Assembly: GCF_904846035.1 (NCBI RefSeq)
Contig: NZ_CAJGYT010000001.1
Coordinates: 2,604,001-2,668,000 of the forward strand
Origin: Psychrobacter aestuarii
Lineage (GTDB): Bacteria > Pseudomonadota > Gammaproteobacteria > Pseudomonadales > Moraxellaceae
DNA: 64,000 nt
Reading direction: 5' to 3'
The translations under genes were made by a program, and so were the position numbers. Below, piece after piece: positions 54,940 to 63,793 of this stretch (position 1 is the stretch's first letter; each line of letters opens with the position of its first letter). The notes beneath the pieces are model-generated. The model was not told the origin of the DNA. It worked only from the letters and a program-made list of their open reading frames with translations, and did not search any database.

Positions 54940-55015
54940 CTCTTTGTATCGACTTTATCGTGAACTGACTATATCTTATAAATAAAGATCTCAATTTTTC
55001 TAAATTATTTAAACC
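54940..55015. other. Rest of the nrdA-KAP intergenic region
   Basis: The gap between the KAP start and the nrdA stop (54666-55015, 350 bases) is AT-rich. Apart from the two inverted repeats listed, I see no gene and no standard terminator for nrdA, so read-through into the KAP gene is possible. Confidence 0.4.
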
Positions 55016-57295
55016 TTACAACTTACACGCGCCGCCAGCACAGCCGTCATCTTCCATATCCGCTTGGGCATCGTTCGCACCGTCACGGGTGTTGTGGTAG
55101 TACAGCGTTTTTACGCCCAGCTTATACGCGGTCAATAGGTCTTTTAACAAGACTTTCATCGGTACGCGCTGACCCTCAAAGCGAGTGGGGTCGTAGTTGG
55201 TGTTCGCCGAGATGCTTTGGTCGATGAACTTTTGCATGATGGCGACCAATTTTAGGTAGCCGTCATTGCTTGGCATTTGCCACAGCAGCTCGTACTGATT
55301 TTTTAGCGTATTAATCTCAGGCACGACTTGCTTTAGGATGCCGTCTTTTGATGCCTTGATAGAGACCAGACCGCGTGGCGGCTCGATGCCATTGGTCGCA
55401 TTGGCAATCTGACTTGAGGTTTCAGAGGGCATCAGCGCCGATAGGGTCGAGTTGCGCAGACCGTGTTCGGTGATGCTGCTGCGTAGCGCTTCCCAATCGA
55501 GGTGTAGCGGCTCTTGGCAGATGCCGTCCAAGTCCTTTTTATAGGTGTCAATCGGCAAGATGCCTTGCGAGTAGGTGGTCTCGTTAAAGGCAGGGCACGC
55601 GCCTTTTTCTTGCGCCAGCTTGTTTGAGGCTTTTAGCAAGTAGTATTGCAGCGCTTCAAAGGTCTGGTGCGTGAGTCCAAGCGCACTGTCGTCCGAGTAG
55701 CGTGCGCCATTTTTGGCAAGGTAATAGGCGTAGTTGATAACGCCCACACCGAGCGTGCGGCGGCGCATACTGCCATTTTCGGCAGCGGCGACAGGGTAGT
55801 CTTGATAGTCGAGCAGGGCATCAAGGGCGCGGACGATAAGCTCAGCGGGCTCTTCGATGTCGCTCACGTTATCGACTTTGCCAAGGTTGACGGCAGACAG
55901 TGTACAGAGCGCAATCTCGCCCATCTCGTCATTGATGTTGTCCAGCGGGCTGGTCGGTAGCGCGATTTCCATACACAGGTTTGACTGACGAATCGGCGCA
56001 ACTTTGGCATCAAAGGGGCTGTGCGTATTGCAGTGGTCGACGTTTTGGATATAGATACGACCTGTGCTCGCGCGCTCTTGCATCATCAGGCTGAATAGGT
56101 CAGCGGCTGGGATTTGGCGCTTGCGGATGCTCTCGTCTTGCTCGTACTTGGTGTATAGCGCTTCGAATTTGTCTTGGTCTTCAAAGAACGCATCATACAG
56201 ACCGGGTACATCTGAAGGTGAGAACAGGCTGATGGCTTGTCCTTTGATCAGGCGCGTGTATAGCGTTTTGTTAATCTGTACGCCGTAGTCCATGTGGCGC
56301 ACGCGGTTGTCATCAACGCCGCGGTTGTTTTTGAGCACCAGTAATGACTCAACTTCTAAGTGCCATAGCGGATAGAATAGGGTCGCAGCACCGCCACGGA
56401 CGCCGCCTTGTGAGCAGCATTTGACCGCGGTTTGGAACAGTTTATAAAACGGGATACAGCCTGTGTGCTGCGCTTCGCCGCCACGGATAGGGCTGCCTAG
56501 GGCGCGGATGCGACCTGCGTTGATGCCGATGCCTGCGCGCTGAGACACATAGCGGACGATGGCGCTGGTGGTGGCGTTGATAGAGTCAAGACTGTCGCCG
56601 CACTCAATCAACACGCACGAGCTGAACTGGCGCGATGGCGTACGCACGCCTGACATGATGGGCGTGGGCAGTGATATTTTAAACTGAGACGCGGCGTCAT
56701 AAAAACGCTTGACGAAGTCTAAGCGCGTGTCTTTGTCGTAGCTTGAGAACAGGCACATACCGACCAGCATGTATAGGAACTGCGGGCTTTCATAGACTTT
56801 TTTGCTCACGCGGTCTTGTACAAGGTACTTGCCCGCCATTTGCTCAACGGCAGCATAGGCAAGGTTCATATCGCGCCAATGGTCGATATAGTCGTTTAGC
56901 TCGTCAAATTCGGCTTTGTCGTAGTCGGCGAGGATGTGCTCGTCGTACTTACCCGCTTCGGTCAATGTTTGCACATGGTCAAACAGGTGCGGCGGGGTAA
57001 AGGTGTTATACGCAATCTTACGCAGATGAAAAATCGCCAAACGTGCTGCCAGATATTGATAGTCTGGCGTGGTTTCAGAGATGAGGTCGGCGGCAGACTT
57101 GATGATGGTCTCATGGATATCGCGGGTCTTGATGCCTTCATAAAACTGAATGTGCGACTTTAGCTCCACTTGCGACACTGACACATTGTCTAAATCATGC
57201 GCGGCCCACGTGATTACCTTATGGATTTTGTCCAGATTAATCGGCTCTAGACGTCCGTCACGTTTGGTCACTTGAATCTTGTCAATATGTGTCAT
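55016..57295 (-). CDS. nrdA: Ribonucleotide reductase class Ia, alpha subunit
   Basis: A 759-residue catalytic subunit (761 in E. coli). The ATP-cone is at the N-terminus (IQVTKRDGRLEPINLDKIHKV). The catalytic core has SSCVLIECGDSLDSI, CSQGGVRGGAATLFYPLWH, NLCMEIALPTSP with the Asn-x-Cys-x-Glu catalytic triad, and LMPSETSSQIANATNGIEPPRG. The mobile tail ends DDGCAGGACKL with the redox cysteine pair. GAGGA stands 5-6 bases before the ATG at 57295; a longer frame to 57340 is not needed. NrdR-like boxes lie about 140 bases upstream. Confidence 0.98.
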   Translation of the reverse strand: MTHIDKIQVTKRDGRLEPINLDKIHKVITWAAHDLDNVSVSQVELKSHIQFYEGIKTRDIHETIIKSAADLISETTPDYQYLAARLAIFHLRKIAYNTFTPPHLFDHVQTLTEAGKYDEHILADYDKAEFDELNDYIDHWRDMNLAYAAVEQMAGKYLVQDRVSKKVYESPQFLYMLVGMCLFSSYDKDTRLDFVKRFYDAASQFKISLPTPIMSGVRTPSRQFSSCVLIECGDSLDSINATTSAIVRYVSQRAGIGINAGRIRALGSPIRGGEAQHTGCIPFYKLFQTAVKCCSQGGVRGGAATLFYPLWHLEVESLLVLKNNRGVDDNRVRHMDYGVQINKTLYTRLIKGQAISLFSPSDVPGLYDAFFEDQDKFEALYTKYEQDESIRKRQIPAADLFSLMMQERASTGRIYIQNVDHCNTHSPFDAKVAPIRQSNLCMEIALPTSPLDNINDEMGEIALCTLSAVNLGKVDNVSDIEEPAELIVRALDALLDYQDYPVAAAENGSMRRRTLGVGVINYAYYLAKNGARYSDDSALGLTHQTFEALQYYLLKASNKLAQEKGACPAFNETTYSQGILPIDTYKKDLDGICQEPLHLDWEALRSSITEHGLRNSTLSALMPSETSSQIANATNGIEPPRGLVSIKASKDGILKQVVPEINTLKNQYELLWQMPSNDGYLKLVAIMQKFIDQSISANTNYDPTRFEGQRVPMKVLLKDLLTAYKLGVKTLYYHNTRDGANDAQADMEDDGCAGGACKL

Positions 57296-57812
57296 GGTGT
57301 CCTCATGGGGTTGTGGTGCAGTACGGCAAAAACCGCGCAAAATATCAAGCTATCTATAGGGCGATGCGGGATGGTGACTGCCAAAAATTAGGCAATACAA
57401 AGCCGTTATCTACTGCTCGTTTTTTGAACAATAGATACTATATATAGCGTTCTTTGTTGTTGGTAGGCACAATATAGCGGTATTTTTTTTAAAATACTAG
57501 ATTGATTTTAGCCAGATAATATGTTGGACGTGCTCAAAATGGTGCTGAAATTGGGGTTGATTTTTCGCAACAAAAGAGCGCATAAGGGCTAAGCGGAATT
57601 TGTAAAAAATTAAATTTTTTTGTGCCTGTTTTTACCCCGCCCAGATACGTCACAAAAAGGCGTGCGCGGCGGCAAAGGGCGCTGATTGTAGCGCAAAATG
57701 CAGCAAATCGCCAGCCATTCGCATGACGATTGTGCCTATATAAAAAATAGCATAAAACGGGGGAAAAAAAGGCGGCAGCGGACGCGTGATTTATAGGTGC
57801 GCTGCCAAGCGA
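57296..57812. other. nrdA promoter region, 517 bp
   Basis: An AT-rich leader between the YbeD-like gene and nrdA, both leftward. It contains the two NrdR-like boxes at 57435-57482 and no gene. The length allows further regulation, for instance DnaA sites, but I did not find a clear DnaA box. Confidence 0.5.
57435..57482 (-). promoter_or_regulatory. Pair of NrdR-like boxes upstream of nrdA
   Basis: The box at 57435-57450 (ATACTATATATAGCGT) matches the NrdR consensus acaCwAtATaTwGtgt, as I recall it, in 14 of 16 positions. A weaker one at 57467-57482 (GCACAATATAGCGGTA) matches in about 10. Their conserved C residues are 32 bp apart, close to three helical turns, the spacing NrdR tetramers use. 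Confidence 0.7.
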
Positions 57813-58172
57813 TTACAGCACCATACGCACCGTTTTGGCGTTATCGAGTGCCGCGTACAATGCATTGACCTGCTCGGCTGAGGTCAAGTACAGGTTGACA
57901 CGTACCGAGTGGAAGCGGTTGGTCTTTGAGGGTTTGACTTCCATTGAAGCAAAATCAAAATCAGGGAACATGCCGCCCAAGATAAGCTTTAGCTCATTAA
58001 GGAGCGTGTCGTGCTCGCCTTCGTGTCCGATGATGCTCATCGGGTAGTTCATGGGAAAGTCCCACAGCTCAGGATTTTGGATGTCGGTTTTTTTACCACG
58101 GATGCCTTTTGCCGCGCCAATCGCGTTGATGTTTAGTGCCTTGTTGGTTTTGTTGTCGTTGTTTTGACTCAT
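57813..58172 (-). CDS. ybeD: YbeD/DUF493 family protein
   Basis: A 119-residue cytoplasmic protein. After a polar, Asn/Lys-rich start of about 35 residues, the ferredoxin-like DUF493 core follows: LWDFPMNYPMSIIGH, then KPSKTNRFHSVRVNLYLTSAEQVNALYAAL. E. coli YbeD has 87 residues, so the N-terminal stretch is extra. In E. coli it neighbours lipB; here lipB is at 13 kb. Function is unknown; an allosteric role is suspected from its fold. Confidence 0.88.
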   Translation of the reverse strand: MSQNNDNKTNKALNINAIGAAKGIRGKKTDIQNPELWDFPMNYPMSIIGHEGEHDTLLNELKLILGGMFPDFDFASMEVKPSKTNRFHSVRVNLYLTSAEQVNALYAALDNAKTVRMVL

Positions 58173-58295
58173 AATAAATGCCTTGTGTTGACGGTATCAA
58201 TAAAATGGGTGGTGAGTGCCCTTGTTTATAATGGCGCACGGCGCGTTATTCAAGCGCACGTGTTTATCGCTGTATTTGTGCTTGGCACAAAGCGG

Positions 58296-59222
58296 TCAGG
58301 GCAGATAGCCATTCACAGGTGCGATATCAGGCGGAATGTCGCCGTCGTCCAGTGCCTCTAACAGATTGACCTCAATCGTGCGTGACAGCGCCATCAAGGG
58401 CAGCTGATTGGCTGCCATGCCAAAGGGGTCTTCAAGCTCTTCGCTCAGCGCGTCTAACCCAAAGAAGGTATAGGCAATCACCGCGCAGACAAAGGGCGTC
58501 GTCCAGCCCATCGATGCCACCAGCCCAAAGGGCAACATAATACAATAAATATAAGTGGTGCGGTGTACGAGCAGCATATACGCAAAGGGCAGCGGTGTGT
58601 TTAAAATACGCTCGCAGGCGGCAAGCACGACGGTCATGGAGTTTAAGCGCTCGTCCATGTTTTGGATGATTTGCTCCGATACCATCTGCTGACGGCGAAT
58701 GTCACCGAGCGCTTTACCCATCAGACGCATGATGGCGTCTGGCACATTGCGCACGTGTCGCAGCTGCTCGATATGTTCGGGGGTAACATAAGGCGCAATA
58801 TCCGTCCACGGCGCGGTGCCACGCAAACGGTGACGCACAGCATGGGTAAAGGCAATGGTCAAATGAATCATGGTGCGCTGCGCCTCGCGTCCTGCGGGCG
58901 TGTCACTGTCGATATAAGAGGTGATTTGACGGGCAAAGCTGCGCGCATCGTAGACCAGCTGACCCCACAGCGTGCGCGCCTCCCACCAGCGCTGATAACT
59001 GGCATTGTTACGAAAGCCCAAAAATAGTGACAAGGCAATGCCCAATAAGGTGAACATCGCGGTGCTGTAATAGGGAAAGGACTTGGGCAACTCATGCTGA
59101 ATGATGGTCACGATTAAACTGAGCAGCGTAACCAATACTATCTGCGGATAGATTTTTGGGATGATTGAGCCGCGCAAGGTAAAGAAAATCTTTAACGGGT
59201 GGGGCTGCTGGCGGACAATCAT
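58296..59222 (-). CDS. Bestrophin family ion channel (YneE-like)
   Basis: A 308-residue membrane protein. The bestrophin core is seen in YYSTAMFTLLGIALSLFLGF followed by RNNASYQRWWEARTLWGQLVYDAR, and in the C-terminal FFGLDALSEELEDPFGMAANQLP, the acidic gate region. Bacterial members form pentameric cation or chloride channels. AGGAA stands 6-7 bases before the ATG at 59222; the extension to 59252 is Pro-rich and unlikely. It is a single gene between ybeD and a TetR regulator. Confidence 0.92.
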   Translation of the reverse strand: MIVRQQPHPLKIFFTLRGSIIPKIYPQIVLVTLLSLIVTIIQHELPKSFPYYSTAMFTLLGIALSLFLGFRNNASYQRWWEARTLWGQLVYDARSFARQITSYIDSDTPAGREAQRTMIHLTIAFTHAVRHRLRGTAPWTDIAPYVTPEHIEQLRHVRNVPDAIMRLMGKALGDIRRQQMVSEQIIQNMDERLNSMTVVLAACERILNTPLPFAYMLLVHRTTYIYCIMLPFGLVASMGWTTPFVCAVIAYTFFGLDALSEELEDPFGMAANQLPLMALSRTIEVNLLEALDDGDIPPDIAPVNGYLP

Positions 59223-59410
59223 GGTATTTCCTAGCGGTGGGGGCGGTATCATTCTAATACAGAAATAAAATCTGTAAAGCCAAAGTCAAAACTGATTGGC
59301 GTCCGACAAACTGAGCGTTACAGCGCGTATCCAGCGACGGATAAGCGGATAACATCAACGAGCGCTCAAGTCGCTGTGACCGATGTTAATAAACGCCGTG
59401 CGCGGGACGA

Positions 59411-59992
59411 TTATGCTTTAAGCCCAGATAAAATGAGCTTAAACGCCGTCAAAGCATTGGGCAGCGCCTCTTGTGGATTGGGACTTGCGGCAATCCAAAG
59501 TGAGGCGTTCATACCAGCACCATTGATGAGTATGGCAGCGGCTTCTGGATCGACTGCCTTCATTGTGCCTTCTGCGATTAACTGCGTTACAGTGTGCTGG
59601 GTAGAGAGCAAGCAGCGGTTTTGACTCGGCCAAAGAGAGGGATCTCCCAGCACTGCAGGACCATCCAACAAGATAATTCTTTGGATTTCTGGATCCAGGG
59701 CGCTTTCTATATACGTCTCTCCCTCAATGAGCAACCCTTCCCAAAGACTGGCACAGCTTTTTGCTCTGGTTTTTGCTTTTTCTACCATCTCTAAATCAAT
59801 CTCTTCAACGACAGCGGCAAACAGTCCTTTTTTGTCCCCAAAGTTGTGATACAGCGCCCCTCGGGTCAGGTTCACCTCTGCCGTCAGCTTGTCCATCGAC
59901 GTGTCTGAATAGCCGTATTCAGCAAATGACTTTCTGGCGGCAGCGAGTATGTTTTTTTTGGTTTCGGCCATTTTTAGTGCGCGTTTTGACAT
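59411..59992 (-). CDS. TetR/AcrR family transcriptional regulator
   Basis: A 193-residue repressor. The helix-turn-helix covers about 12-58 (ILAAARKSFAEYGYSDTSMD, LTRGALYHNFGDKKGLFAAV). The ligand domain contains ILLDGPAVLGDPSLWPSQNR, found in a TetR subgroup whose ligands are unknown. It is divergent from the RidA-family gene; three palindromes with ATACG/CGTAT half-sites fill the gap, so it most likely represses itself and that gene. Confidence 0.9.
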   Translation of the reverse strand: MSKRALKMAETKKNILAAARKSFAEYGYSDTSMDKLTAEVNLTRGALYHNFGDKKGLFAAVVEEIDLEMVEKAKTRAKSCASLWEGLLIEGETYIESALDPEIQRIILLDGPAVLGDPSLWPSQNRCLLSTQHTVTQLIAEGTMKAVDPEAAAILINGAGMNASLWIAASPNPQEALPNALTAFKLILSGLKA

Positions 59993-60025
59993 AAGTGTGC
60001 CTTCAAATAAACAATATAAAATGAC

Positions 60026-60088
60026 ATACGCTGCGTATATTAACTTGACATACGCCGAGTATGTGATAAATTCATATACGTAACGTAT
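60026..60088. promoter_or_regulatory. Three tandem TetR operators between the regulator and the RidA-family gene
   Basis: Palindrome 1 is ATACGC-T-GCGTAT (60026-60038). Palindrome 2 is ACATAC-5-GTATGT (60048-60064). Palindrome 3 is ATACG-3-CGTAT (60076-60088). Their centres are about 24 and 26 bp apart. The second lies inside a rightward promoter. Confidence 0.78.
60045..60072 (+). promoter_or_regulatory. Sigma-70 promoter of the RidA-family gene
   Basis: TTGACA (60045-60050) and TAAATT (60067-60072) with a 16-base spacer. Operator 2 occupies the spacer and operator 3 lies just downstream, a layout expected for repression. Confidence 0.68.
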
Positions 60089-60177
60089 GTTACCTCATAG
60101 GACATACCATGAAAAGGGCTGCATGTGTTGCAAGCCAAGCGGCAGTCAGTATTAATCAAAACATATCGGAGACACCC

Positions 60178-60591
60178 ATGACGCAAAAAACAGCCATATT
60201 TCCAGAAGGCAGACACGCGCTGTATGAAAAGCACGGTTATTCTGCCGCCATTCAATCCAAAGACTTGCTCTTTGTTTCAGGTCAGGTAGGCAGCCTGCAA
60301 GATGGTAGCGCAGAGATTGATTTTAAGCAGCAAGTCGCTCTTGCTTTTGAGAATCTACGTCAGACTCTAGCGGCCGCAGGCTGCACTTTTGATGACGTCA
60401 TTGATGTAACGACCTTTCATACAGACCCTGAAAACCAGCTAGCGTCGGTATTGAGCGTAAAAGATGATATTTTTAAAGCGCCACCGTATCCCGCTTGGAC
60501 GGCAGTGGGCGTGACGTGGCTTGCGGGCTTTGATTTTGAAATAAAGGTGATTGCTCGATTGCCGAATGCCGTGAGTGAGAGCCAAGACTAG
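60178..60591 (+). CDS. RidA/YjgF/Rid family protein
   Basis: A 137-residue member of the Rid family, related to enamine/imine deaminases. LLFVSGQVGSLQDGSAEIDFKQQV, AFENLRQTLAAAGCTFDDVIDVTTFHTD and the FEIKVIARL strand are conserved; the catalytic Arg of true RidA is represented in VIARLP. It may act on a reactive imine or a related small molecule. GGAGA stands 5-6 bases before the ATG at 60178; an upstream ATG at 60109 has no such site. It is controlled by the divergent TetR gene, unlike housekeeping ridA, which suggests an inducible role. Confidence 0.88.
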   Translation: MTQKTAIFPEGRHALYEKHGYSAAIQSKDLLFVSGQVGSLQDGSAEIDFKQQVALAFENLRQTLAAAGCTFDDVIDVTTFHTDPENQLASVLSVKDDIFKAPPYPAWTAVGVTWLAGFDFEIKVIARLPNAVSESQD

Positions 60592-60703
60592 ATACTAAGG
60601 ACAGCTCAGACCATGATACGGGCTCAGCAGGTGACAGGCTGGCGTCATAAAACGAACACCATTGCGCCTTAAGCAGCCATTTTTAGCAGCCGCTATATAA
60701 ATA

Positions 60704-60726
60704 AAAGGGGCACCAATTGCCCCTTT
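60704..60726 (-). terminator. Terminator of map
   Basis: AAAGGGGC (60704-60711) pairs with GCCCCTTT (60719-60726), 7-base loop; read leftward a T/A-rich run follows. It may also stop transcription of the RidA-family gene. Confidence 0.72.
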
Positions 60727-60765
60727 ATCGCATCACGATACGCTTGAATGACTGCTCATGTGTCC

Positions 60766-61539
60766 TCAAGCCATTTCTTCTTCCCGCAATGTCAACACTT
60801 CATAGCCGTCCGCCGTCACCGCGATGGTGTGTTCCCACTGGGCAGAGAGTTTTTTGTCCGCCGTGACCACCGTCCAGCCGTCTTTTTTCATTTTGATTTT
60901 GGCTTTGCCTTGGTTAATCATCGGCTCGATGGTAAAGGTCATGCCTGCTTCTAACACCAAGCCTTTGCCCGCGCGTCCATAGTGCAGCACTTCGGGCTGT
61001 TCGTGCATCTCGCGCCCGATGCCGTGCCCGCAATACTCGCGGACGACCGAATAGCCGTGTTTTTCAGCATGGCTTTGGATGGCGTGTCCGACATCGCCGA
61101 GCGTCACGCCTGCTTTCACCACGCGGATACCTGCCCACATCGCGGCGTAAGTCTCATCCACGAGGCGTTTGGCTAGCGGCATAACCTCGCCAATCATATA
61201 CATTTTGCTGGAGTCGGCGATAAAGCCATTTTTTTCCAACGTAATATCGACATTAATGATATCGCCTGATTTGAGCGTTTGCGTGTCCGAGGGTACGCCG
61301 TGACACACCACTTGATTGACCGAGGTGTTGAGCACGTATTGATAGTCGTACTGACCTTTGCTGGCAGGTCGTGACTGTAATTCATCAACGATATAGCGCT
61401 CCGCCGAGTCATTAATCGCCATCGTGGTGATGCCTGCGCTGATGTGCTGGTCTAAATAAGCAAAAACTGACGCCAGCAAGCGTCCAGACTCACGCATCAG
61501 GTCAAGCTCTTCTGGGTTCTTTAAAGTAATATCAGCCAT
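60766..61539 (-). CDS. map: Methionine aminopeptidase, type I
   Basis: A 257-residue enzyme that removes the initiator methionine. Metal ligands are visible in INVDITLEKNGFIADSSKMY (two Asp), GHGIGREMHEQPEVLHYG (His) and MTFTIEPMI (Glu), with the final Glu in the WTVVTADKKLSAQWEHTIAV region. The start overlaps the end of the ParD-like gene by 8 bases, so the two are translationally coupled. It is not next to rpsB here, as it is in E. coli. Confidence 0.96.
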   Translation of the reverse strand: MADITLKNPEELDLMRESGRLLASVFAYLDQHISAGITTMAINDSAERYIVDELQSRPASKGQYDYQYVLNTSVNQVVCHGVPSDTQTLKSGDIINVDITLEKNGFIADSSKMYMIGEVMPLAKRLVDETYAAMWAGIRVVKAGVTLGDVGHAIQSHAEKHGYSVVREYCGHGIGREMHEQPEVLHYGRAGKGLVLEAGMTFTIEPMINQGKAKIKMKKDGWTVVTADKKLSAQWEHTIAVTADGYEVLTLREEEMA

Positions 61540-61738
61540 CAATCAGATTCCTTACGTTCACATCGGCGTGTTTTAGTTGCTCGTGGATGATGTCGGTGTA
61601 GGACAGGTGCGGGTTCGCTTCAGCAAGCATGCCTATTTTTATCCAATATTCTGCTTGTGCGTTAATCGAGCGCACCATGACGCTGCTGGCTTTACGAATC
61701 TCTTCGTGCAGCGTGTCATCAATTTTTACAATACCCAT
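61532..61738 (-). CDS. ParD-like antitoxin-family protein
   Basis: A 68-residue protein beginning MGIVKIDDTLHEEIRKASSVMVRSINAQAEYWIKIGMLAE, a ribbon-helix-helix pattern of the ParD-like family PF11903. No ParE toxin follows; instead map overlaps its 3-prime end. This family commonly stands next to map, so it may regulate that gene rather than neutralise a toxin. No ribosome site precedes the ATG. A palindromic stretch at 61751-61774 could be its own operator. Confidence 0.8.
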   Translation of the reverse strand: MGIVKIDDTLHEEIRKASSVMVRSINAQAEYWIKIGMLAEANPHLSYTDIIHEQLKHADVNVRNLIDG

Positions 61739-61750
61739 AGGATTTCTACT

Positions 61751-61774
61751 ATATGAAATGTATACGTATCATAT
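61751..61774. promoter_or_regulatory. Possible operator upstream of the ParD-like gene
   Basis: ATATGA (61751-61756) and TCATAT (61769-61774) form an inverted repeat, with the palindrome ATACGTAT (61762-61769) inside. Its place 12 bases before the start codon fits autoregulation by a ribbon-helix-helix protein. Confidence 0.42.
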
Positions 61775-61853
61775 ATGTTTTATAGTACCATTTCAAATGA
61801 AAGGCTGAACGCTTTGGTTCATTGCCTTACTGCGTTTATTAAAAGAACCATAA

Positions 61854-61881
61854 AAAAAGCCGAGACTCAGCTCGACTTTTT
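61854..61881 (-). terminator. Terminator of rpoD
   Basis: Eleven-base arms (61854-61864 and 61871-61881) pair with one mismatch around a 6-base loop, with flanking A and T runs. It follows the rpoD stop by 25 bases. Confidence 0.8.
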
Positions 61882-61906
61882 ATTGATTATTTATTCAAAG
61901 CAGGTC

Positions 61907-63793
61907 TTAGTCATTTTCTAAGAACGAACGCAGATGCTCAGAGCGCGATGGGTGACGCAGTTTACGCAAGGCTTTTGCCTCAATCTGACGGATACGCTCA
62001 CGTGTCACGTCAAACTGTTTACCGACTTCTTCTAGCGTGTGGTCGGTCGGCATATCGATACCAAAGCGCATTTTTAGCACGCGCGCTTCACGCTCGGTGA
62101 GGTTGCCCAATACGTCGCGGGTCGCTTCACGCAGACCTGCTGAGGTGGCATCATCGACAGGACTTGAGATGGTCGAGTCCTCGATAAAGTCACCTAGGTG
62201 CGAGTCTTCATCATCACCGATAGGGGTTTCCATTGAAATCGGCTCTTTGGCGATTTTGAGCACTTTACGGACTTTGACTTCGTCCATTTCTAAACGCTCG
62301 CCCAATTCCTCAGGCGTTGGCTCGCGTCCCATTTCTTGTAGCAGCTGACGTGAGACACGGTTGATTTTGTTGATGGTCTCAATCATGTGTACAGGGATAC
62401 GGATGGTGCGCGCTTGGTCAGCGATAGAGCGGGTAATCGCCTGACGAATCCACCATGTGGCGTAGGTTGAGAACTTATAACCACGGCGGTATTCAAACTT
62501 GTCTACCGCTTTCATCAGACCGATGTTACCTTCTTGAATCAAGTCCAAGAACTGTAGACCACGGTTGGTGTATTTTTTGGCGATAGAGATGACCAGACGC
62601 AAGTTTGCCTCGACCATTTCTTTTTTGGCGCGGCGGGCTTTGGCTTCACCGATGGCCATACGGCGGGCGACGTCTTTCATGTCGTGGATTTCCATGTCGA
62701 GCTTTTGCTCGTAGTCACGGATTTTGCGCTGCAAGATGATGACGTCATCGATGACTTTTTCTAGCGTTTCGGCAAAGGCAGGCTTGCCTTTTAGACGCTC
62801 AGTCAACCAATCGACGTTGGCTTCGTTGCTTGGGAACGTCTTACGGAACTCGGCACGCGGCATGCGACCACGGCGGATGACCAGACGCATGATTTGGCGT
62901 TCTTGTTTACGCACATCGTCATACACGTCATGCATGATGGCCATGACTTGGTCAGAGAGGCGGTTGTTGAGCTTGAGCATCATAAAACGATTGGCGAGCA
63001 GCTCATACGCCGCTTCAGCCTGCGGGCTGCCGCGACCATAGTCCAGCAAGGCTTGCTTGGCATCTGTAAACAGTGCCTCAATCTCTTCTAGACGTGCGCG
63101 CACTTCTTCTGGGTCAAGACCGCTGCTTTCTTCTTCTGCATCGTCATCGCTGTCCTCGATGTCGTCATCTTCGATATCGTCGTCGTCATCATCAAGGTCG
63201 GCTTTACCGCTGCTTTTGGTTTTGATAACGGGGATTTTGTCGTCATCATCGCCCGCGGCGTCGTCGCCTGTTTCTGGGTCCAAAAAGCCTGTAATCACAT
63301 CAGAGAGCTTTTTTTCACCCTCGAGTACGCGCTGATATTCATCAAGGACGAACTGCACGGTACCTGGCCAATATGCCATGGCGTGCTGTACGTCGCGGAT
63401 GCCTTCTTCGATGCGCTTAGCGATGGCAATCTCGCCTTCACGAGTTAATAGGTCAACCGTGCCCATCTCGCGCATGTACATACGCACAGGGTCGGTGGTG
63501 CGACCTGGCTCCGTCTCAACCGATGCCAGTACCGCCGCCGCTTCATCGGCTGCCATATCGTCATCGCTTGAGTCGTCATTCATTAAGATGTCGTCATCAT
63601 CAGGCGCTGATTCAAAGATTTTGATGCCCACATCGGTCAGCATCTGGACGATATCTTCAATCTGATCGCTTTCGGTGATGGATTCGGGCAGCTGGTCATT
63701 CACCTCAGCATAGGTAAGGTATCCTTGCTCTTTACCCATCTGAATTAAGGTGGCCAGCTGAGAGGTAGGATGAGAAACTGACTTATCGTTCAT
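61907..63793 (-). CDS. rpoD: RNA polymerase sigma-70 factor RpoD
   Basis: A 628-residue housekeeping sigma factor (613 in E. coli). Region 1.1 begins [20 protein letters not shown]; region 1.2 has [18 protein letters not shown] very acidic stretch (about 180-230, runs of Asp) lies in the non-conserved region. Regions 2.1-2.4 include [20 protein letters not shown] and [20 protein letters not shown]; region 4.2 has [20 protein letters not shown]. The ATG at 63793 (MNDKSV) fits the family better than the one at 63814. Confidence 0.98.
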   Translation of the reverse strand: MNDKSVSHPTSQLATLIQMGKEQGYLTYAEVNDQLPESITESDQIEDIVQMLTDVGIKIFESAPDDDDILMNDDSSDDDMAADEAAAVLASVETEPGRTTDPVRMYMREMGTVDLLTREGEIAIAKRIEEGIRDVQHAMAYWPGTVQFVLDEYQRVLEGEKKLSDVITGFLDPETGDDAAGDDDDKIPVIKTKSSGKADLDDDDDDIEDDDIEDSDDDAEEESSGLDPEEVRARLEEIEALFTDAKQALLDYGRGSPQAEAAYELLANRFMMLKLNNRLSDQVMAIMHDVYDDVRKQERQIMRLVIRRGRMPRAEFRKTFPSNEANVDWLTERLKGKPAFAETLEKVIDDVIILQRKIRDYEQKLDMEIHDMKDVARRMAIGEAKARRAKKEMVEANLRLVISIAKKYTNRGLQFLDLIQEGNIGLMKAVDKFEYRRGYKFSTYATWWIRQAITRSIADQARTIRIPVHMIETINKINRVSRQLLQEMGREPTPEELGERLEMDEVKVRKVLKIAKEPISMETPIGDDEDSHLGDFIEDSTISSPVDDATSAGLREATRDVLGNLTEREARVLKMRFGIDMPTDHTLEEVGKQFDVTRERIRQIEAKALRKLRHPSRSEHLRSFLEND

